From JAVBPE01 sp031549865 (GTDB lineage Bacteria > Bacillota_I > Bacilli_A > Acholeplasmatales > Anaeroplasmataceae), in the NCBI GenBank assembly GCA_031549865.1, contig JAVBPE010000001.1:1-64000 (forward strand): a DNA stretch of 64,000 nucleotides, given 5' to 3'. Positions within the stretch are counted from its first letter, which is position 1. Each line of letters starts with the position of its first letter. The notes beneath the pieces are model-generated. The model had not been told where the DNA came from, did no database searches, and saw only the letters and a list, made by a program, of their open reading frames with translations. This document shows, piece after piece, positions 59,894-64,000 of this stretch. The position numbers and the translations under genes are program-made.

Positions 59894-60908
59894 AGTTTTT
59901 CTCCATAAACCTTAAATATTCACCTGATAAAATGTTATTAATCCATTCTTGATTATCTAAGTTCCATTTAATAGTTGGAGCAATGCCTGTATCAAAATTA
60001 TATTTTGGTTTCCATCCAAGTTCAGTCATTAACTTTGTTGGATCAATTGCATAACGAAGATCATGACCTGCTCTATCTTTAACATAAGTAATTAAAGATT
60101 CTGGTTTTCCTAATTCTCTTAAGATAGTTTTAACTACTTCTAAATTAGTTCTTTCATTATGTCCACCAACATTATAAACTTCACCATCTTTACCTTTTCT
60201 AACAATTAAATCTATAGCAGTACAATGGTCATAAACATGTAGCCAATCTCTAACGTTTGCTCCATTACCATAAACAGGCAATGATTCATTTGCTAAGGCT
60301 TTCTTAATAATTAATGGGATTAATTTTTCAGGGAAATGATATGGTCCATAGTTATTTGAACATCTTGATATTGTACATGGAAGTTTAAATGTTCTATGAT
60401 AAGCCATAACCAATAAATCGGCAGATGCTTTTGAAGCACTATATGGACTTGATGTATGAATGGGTGTATCTTCAGTAAAAAATAAATCCAATCTATCTAA
60501 TGGTAAATCTCCATAAACTTCATCAGTTGATACTTGATGATATCTTTTAATACCATATTCGCGACATGCATCCATTAAAGTTTGCGTTCCCATAATATTT
60601 GTTTCTAAAAATATTCCTGGATTTTCAATACTTCTATCAACATGACTTTCAGCTGCAAAATTTATAACATAATCAAATTTTTCACTATTAAAAAGTTCGC
60701 GAACCTTATCTCTGTTACAAATATTTTCATGAACAAACTTAAAATTTGGTTTATTCATAATAGGCTTTAGTGTTTCTAAATTGCCAGCATATGTTAAAGC
60801 ATCAATGCATACAAATTCATCATTTGGATAAGTGTTAACCATGTAATGGCAGAAATTACCGCCAATAAATCCAGCCCCACCTGTTATTAAAAATTTAGAC
60901 ATTTTCAT
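59880..60908 (-). CDS. rmlB: dTDP-glucose 4,6-dehydratase
   Basis: A 342-residue SDR enzyme: ITGGAGFIGGNF near residue 7, AAESHVDRSI near 83, STDEVYGDL near 125, YSASKASADLL near 156 and SNNYGPYHFPEKLIPL near 188. It makes dTDP-4-keto-6-deoxyglucose, the branch point for rhamnose and the 3-amino sugar. AAGGAG precedes the ATG. Confidence 0.96.
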   Translation of the reverse strand: MKMSKFLITGGAGFIGGNFCHYMVNTYPNDEFVCIDALTYAGNLETLKPIMNKPNFKFVHENICNRDKVRELFNSEKFDYVINFAAESHVDRSIENPGIFLETNIMGTQTLMDACREYGIKRYHQVSTDEVYGDLPLDRLDLFFTEDTPIHTSSPYSASKASADLLVMAYHRTFKLPCTISRCSNNYGPYHFPEKLIPLIIKKALANESLPVYGNGANVRDWLHVYDHCTAIDLIVRKGKDGEVYNVGGHNERTNLEVVKTILRELGKPESLITYVKDRAGHDLRYAIDPTKLMTELGWKPKYNFDTGIAPTIKWNLDNQEWINNILSGEYLRFMEKNYGKN

Positions 60909-61776
60909 TCAGCTCCTTTAAATATCTTTTTAATGCATCTTCCCAAGTTGGAAGTTTTTTAAACCCGTTTTCTTCTAAAGACTTTTTACTCATTCTACTA
61001 TTAAGAGGTCTTGTAGCTTGCTGAGAAACTAATTTTAAGTATTCTTCAGTGCTCACAGGATTAACTTGCATCTTAATATTAGCTTGTTTAAATATTTCAC
61101 ATGCAAATTGATACCAGCTACAAATTCCTTCATTTGTTGCATGATAAATTCCGTATTTATCCGTTTCAATCATATCACACATCAATTTTGCTAAATCATG
61201 TGTATAAGTAGGAGATCCAACTTGATCACAGACAACATTTAATTCTGATTTACCCATACTAGCTAACTTAAGCATAGTTTTTATAAAATTATTTCCATTT
61301 AAACCAAAAACCCAAGATATTCTAATAATAAAATATTTATCAAGTATTGAAGAAACAAAATCTTCACCTTGCGATTTTGTTTTACCATAAACTGATAATC
61401 CACCTTTTGGATCATCAATTTCATAAAAATTTTCACCAGTTCCATTAAAAACATAGTCAGTAGAAATATAAATTAATTTTGCATTGTTTTTTTTGCAAGC
61501 ATTAGCTATATATTTAGGTCCTAAAGCATTAACTTTATATACTTCATCACTCATTTGTTCTGCTTTATCAACAGCAGTCCATGCAGCATTATGCATTACA
61601 ACGTCAGGTTGATATTCATCAATAAATTTATTAACAGCATTTTCATCTGTTATATCTAAATCTAATATATCTATGCCTAAAACATTTTTATAACCACGTT
61701 TTTTTAATTCTTTTACACAATCATAACCTAATTGCCCTTTGACTCCAGTAACAAGAATTTTTTTGTTATTAAACAT
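60895..61776 (-). CDS. rmlD: dTDP-4-dehydrorhamnose reductase
   Basis: A 293-residue SDR: VTGVKGQLGYD near residue 9, YISTDYVFNG near 105, YGKTKSQGE near 131 and RISWVFG near 150 are typical. It completes dTDP-L-rhamnose. Start at 61776 follows AAGGAG; a frame to 61797 overlaps rmlC. Confidence 0.95.
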   Translation of the reverse strand: MFNNKKILVTGVKGQLGYDCVKELKKRGYKNVLGIDILDLDITDENAVNKFIDEYQPDVVMHNAAWTAVDKAEQMSDEVYKVNALGPKYIANACKKNNAKLIYISTDYVFNGTGENFYEIDDPKGGLSVYGKTKSQGEDFVSSILDKYFIIRISWVFGLNGNNFIKTMLKLASMGKSELNVVCDQVGSPTYTHDLAKLMCDMIETDKYGIYHATNEGICSWYQFACEIFKQANIKMQVNPVSTEEYLKLVSQQATRPLNSRMSKKSLEENGFKKLPTWEDALKRYLKELNENV

Positions 61777-61786
61777 AATTGACTCC

Positions 61787-62350
61787 TTAAAACTCAATTT
61801 TAGATTCTTTCAATGATAAATGCTTTTTATCCTTTTCTGATAAAAGAATTTCTCCATCATATGGCCATTGAATAGCGATTTGTGGATCATTCCACATTAT
61901 TCCACCTTCATCTTCAGGATGATATAATTCATCACATTTATATGAAAATACTGCAGTATCTGATAAAACAATAAATCCATGAGCAAATCCTCTTGGAACC
62001 ATAAATTGGCGATTGTTTTCACCAGTTAATAAAACTCCAGCCCATTTGCCATAGGTTGGACTATTTTTTCTTAAATCTACTGCAACATCAAAAACTTCTC
62101 CCTCTAAAACTCTAACCAATTTTGCTTGAGGGTATTTTTTTTGAAAGTGAAGACCTCGTAAAACACCTTTTTTTGATTTAGATTGATTATCTTGGACAAA
62201 TCTATAATTTAATCCAGCTTCTTTAAAACAAGCCTCTTGATATGATTCCATAAAGTATCCACGGCTATCACCATACATTTTTGGTTCAATTATAATAACA
62301 TCTTTTATTTCAGTTTCTATAAAGGTAAAATTACCAATAGTTTTATTCAT
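61787..62350 (-). CDS. rmlC: dTDP-4-dehydrorhamnose 3,5-epimerase
   Basis: A 187-residue cupin: DSRGYFMESYQ near residue 24, VLRGLHFQKKYPQAKLVRV near 56 with the catalytic histidine, and VPRGFAHGFIVLS near 111. Start at 62350 lies 2 bases beyond the rmlA stop, whose codons carry the GGAAGG ribosome site. Confidence 0.95.
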   Translation of the reverse strand: MNKTIGNFTFIETEIKDVIIIEPKMYGDSRGYFMESYQEACFKEAGLNYRFVQDNQSKSKKGVLRGLHFQKKYPQAKLVRVLEGEVFDVAVDLRKNSPTYGKWAGVLLTGENNRQFMVPRGFAHGFIVLSDTAVFSYKCDELYHPEDEGGIMWNDPQIAIQWPYDGEILLSEKDKKHLSLKESKIEF

Positions 62351-62351
62351 G

Positions 62352-63236
62352 TTAATACTTAACCTTCCCATTTGCTACATTTAATAAATGTTGACCATAT
62401 TGATTTTTGCTCATTAAATTGCCTTGAGCTAATAATTGTTCTTTACTTATCCAACCATTATTATAGGCAATTTCTTCTAAACAACTTATTTTTAAACCTT
62501 GATGATCTTCAATCATCTTAACAAATGCTGTTGCTTCAGCTAATGATTCATGAGTTCCTGTATCTAACCAAGTTAAACCTCTTCCAAATGTTACAACATC
62601 TAAAGATCCATCTTCTAGATACATTCTATTTAAATCTGTTATTTCTAATTCTCCACGCGCTGATGGTTTAACTTGTTTAGCAAATTCAACAACACGTTTG
62701 TCATAAAAATAAAGTCCTGTTACAGCATAATTTGATTTAGGATTTTTAGGTTTTTCTTCTAGTGATATAGCTTTCCCAGATTTATCAAATTCAACGACAC
62801 CAAAGCGTTCAGGATCACTTACATAATATCCAAATACTGTAGATATTCCTTTTGTACTATTTTCCACAGCTCTTTTTAATGAATCTTTCATTCCATTACC
62901 ATAAAAAATATTATCTCCTAAAATCATACATGCACAATCATCACCTATGAATTCTTCACCTAATAAAAAAGCTTGAGCTAATCCATCTGGAGATGGTTGA
63001 ACTTTATATGAAAGATTTAAGCCAATTTTCGCCCCATTGCCAAGTAATGTTTCAAAACGTGGTGTATCTTCTGGAGTAGATATAATTAAAATATCTTTTA
63101 CTCCTGCAAGCATTAAAATTGATAAAGGATAATAAATCATCGGTTTATCATAAACAGGTAATAATTGTTTACTAGTTACCATTGTTAGTGGATATAAACG
63201 TGTTCCACTGCCACCTGCTAAAACTATGCCTTTCAT
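62352..63236 (-). CDS. rmlA: Glucose-1-phosphate thymidylyltransferase
   Basis: A 294-residue nucleotidyltransferase: GIVLAGGSGTRLYPLT at the start with the catalytic motif, KPMIYYPLS near 31, ILGDNIFYG near 108, WLDTGTHESL near 222. It starts dTDP-sugar synthesis. All four rml genes are adjacent in the order A-C-D-B. Confidence 0.97.
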   Translation of the reverse strand: MKGIVLAGGSGTRLYPLTMVTSKQLLPVYDKPMIYYPLSILMLAGVKDILIISTPEDTPRFETLLGNGAKIGLNLSYKVQPSPDGLAQAFLLGEEFIGDDCACMILGDNIFYGNGMKDSLKRAVENSTKGISTVFGYYVSDPERFGVVEFDKSGKAISLEEKPKNPKSNYAVTGLYFYDKRVVEFAKQVKPSARGELEITDLNRMYLEDGSLDVVTFGRGLTWLDTGTHESLAEATAFVKMIEDHQGLKISCLEEIAYNNGWISKEQLLAQGNLMSKNQYGQHLLNVANGKVKY

Positions 63237-63239
63237 AAG

Positions 63240-64000
63240 CTATTCCTCTTTTCCTTTTTTTAAACCTAAATATCTTGCTGTCATATCTGGAAGCCATCTT
63301 AAAAGCACTAAAATATCAAAATGCTTTAAAGCTTCCTTTAAAACATATAACGCTAACTTCATTCCCGTGTTTGTTGACTTATATTCATTAAAGACTTTTA
63401 TTTCTTTATAAAATTTTCCAGTTTCATAATATCTTTTATATAACTGTTTCAAAGTATATTTATGCGAATGTTCAACAACAGCATCAGCACAATATTTTTT
63501 CTTATAACCATTTTCTAATATTATTTTTGAATATAACTGATCTTCATTCATCATAACATTATGCCCACCATATCCGCCCAATTGAATAAATATTCTTCTA
63601 TTGTAAGCTGAACACGCATCCGACGCAAAAAATGCCATCAATTGCATTTCTTCCACATCTTTTTTTTCAATAATATACGATTTTTCACCATAATTTTTCT
63701 TTCGAATATATTTTTCAATAGATTTGTTTTTGCATATTTGACGAGCATAATTATAAACTGTTTCTTCTTCATCAATACTTTTTACTAAATTGTAAAATAC
63801 TTTAGAATTAGTCAAGATTATATCTTGTGAAATCATTACAACTATGTTTGACGAACAAAAATCTTTAATTGCTTTTTCTCTAGTTAAACTATGAGAAAAC
63901 TCTTCTTTTGTAACTTCAAAACTTTTTATATTATTTTTATTAATAAATTGTCTTATACTATCGATTTCAACATCATCTATTGTAACAGGAAAAACAATAT
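63240..64000 (-). CDS. Family 2 rhamnosyltransferase-like glycosyltransferase (5' end outside window)
   Basis: An open frame that runs off the right edge; at least 253 codons are visible. FSHSLTREKAI and IVVMISQDIIL match the rhamnosyltransferase segment around the donor site, and GGYGGHNVMMNEDQLYSKII follows. The start and GT-A beginning lie beyond 64000. The internal ATG at 63836 is not the true start, because the frame continues open upstream with matching family sequence. Confidence 0.9.
   Translation of the reverse strand, partial: IVFPVTIDDVEIDSIRQFINKNNIKSFEVTKEEFSHSLTREKAIKDFCSSNIVVMISQDIILTNSKVFYNLVKSIDEEETVYNYARQICKNKSIEKYIRKKNYGEKSYIIEKKDVEEMQLMAFFASDACSAYNRRIFIQLGGYGGHNVMMNEDQLYSKIILENGYKKKYCADAVVEHSHKYTLKQLYKRYYETGKFYKEIKVFNEYKSTNTGMKLALYVLKEALKHFDILVLLRWLPDMTARYLGLKKGKEE

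Noticed and set aside
22977..63236. galE as part of the polysaccharide locus
   Set aside because: It is 28 kb away, in an operon with rlmD and a P-loop kinase; any link is only metabolic.
1..64000. Mycoplasma-type code (TGA as tryptophan)
   Set aside because: Several genes end in TGA at sensible positions and overlaps (23963, 38363), and tryptophans are TGG.

Overview
The window comes from a very AT-rich, low-GC Gram-positive-type bacterium, most likely a gut Bacillota lineage (Erysipelotrichia/RF39/Acholeplasma-like). Evidence: strong AGGAGG ribosome sites, sigma-A style TTGACA/TATAAT promoters, lipobox lipoproteins, a CIRCE-like heat-shock site and FeoA/FeoB operons. TGA is used as a stop (for example the ATGA junction at 23963-23966), so this is the standard bacterial code and not the Mycoplasma code. 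Genus cannot be named from the sequence alone.

Layout. 0.1-4.3 kb: a membrane protein, then an operon of M20 amidohydrolase, MATE exporter and TIM-barrel isomerase. 4.5-7.6 kb: membrane-linked XRE regulator and a MacB-like ABC exporter. 7.7-9.3 kb: nitroreductase, DUF1294 and SDR genes. 9.3-15.9 kb: cell-surface and accessory region, with a Ser/Thr-rich beta-helix lipoprotein and a three-gene operon (membrane-anchored McrB-like AAA+ ATPase, zinc-ribbon partner, LRR lipoprotein). 16.1-19.96 kb: an apparently acquired cassette with two metallo-beta-lactamase-fold proteins, a SAP protein, a DUF1330 protein and a TetR regulator with twin operators. 20-22.9 kb: first feo operon. 23-37.7 kb: galE, rlmD, three ABC systems, an ABC-F ATPase, a lipoprotein with a decayed copy beside it, nadB-nadC and an Smr protein. 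38.2-41.5 kb: second feo operon and a ZIP transporter. 41.5-46.2 kb: a giant DUF4011-type helicase/nuclease. 46.98-49.27 kb: a tiny integrated element in tRNA-Cys. 49.4-51.6 kb: clpB without its N domain. 51.6-64 kb: a polysaccharide locus running off the right edge.

How genes work together. The two feo operons share an 18-base operator (AGTTTACCA-n5-AACT) over their -10 boxes, so one metal-dependent repressor probably controls both. The TetR cassette has the same 18-base palindrome at its own promoter and at the DUF1330/MBL promoter. The polysaccharide locus encodes a dTDP-rhamnose pathway (rmlA, C, D, B), a second branch to a 3-amino-3,6-dideoxyhexose (ketoisomerase, aminotransferase, acetyltransferase), glycosyltransferases, an EpsG-like polymerase and a flippase.

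The most interesting parts are: (1) a 2.27-kb tRNA-Cys element bounded by 14-bp direct repeats, carrying an integrase, an RHH protein with repeated operators, two small winged-helix-like proteins and a candidate structured RNA with its own consensus promoter and terminator; (2) the membrane-anchored McrB-like operon; and (3) the stand-alone DUF4011 helicase-nuclease. The last two are candidate defence systems by inference only.
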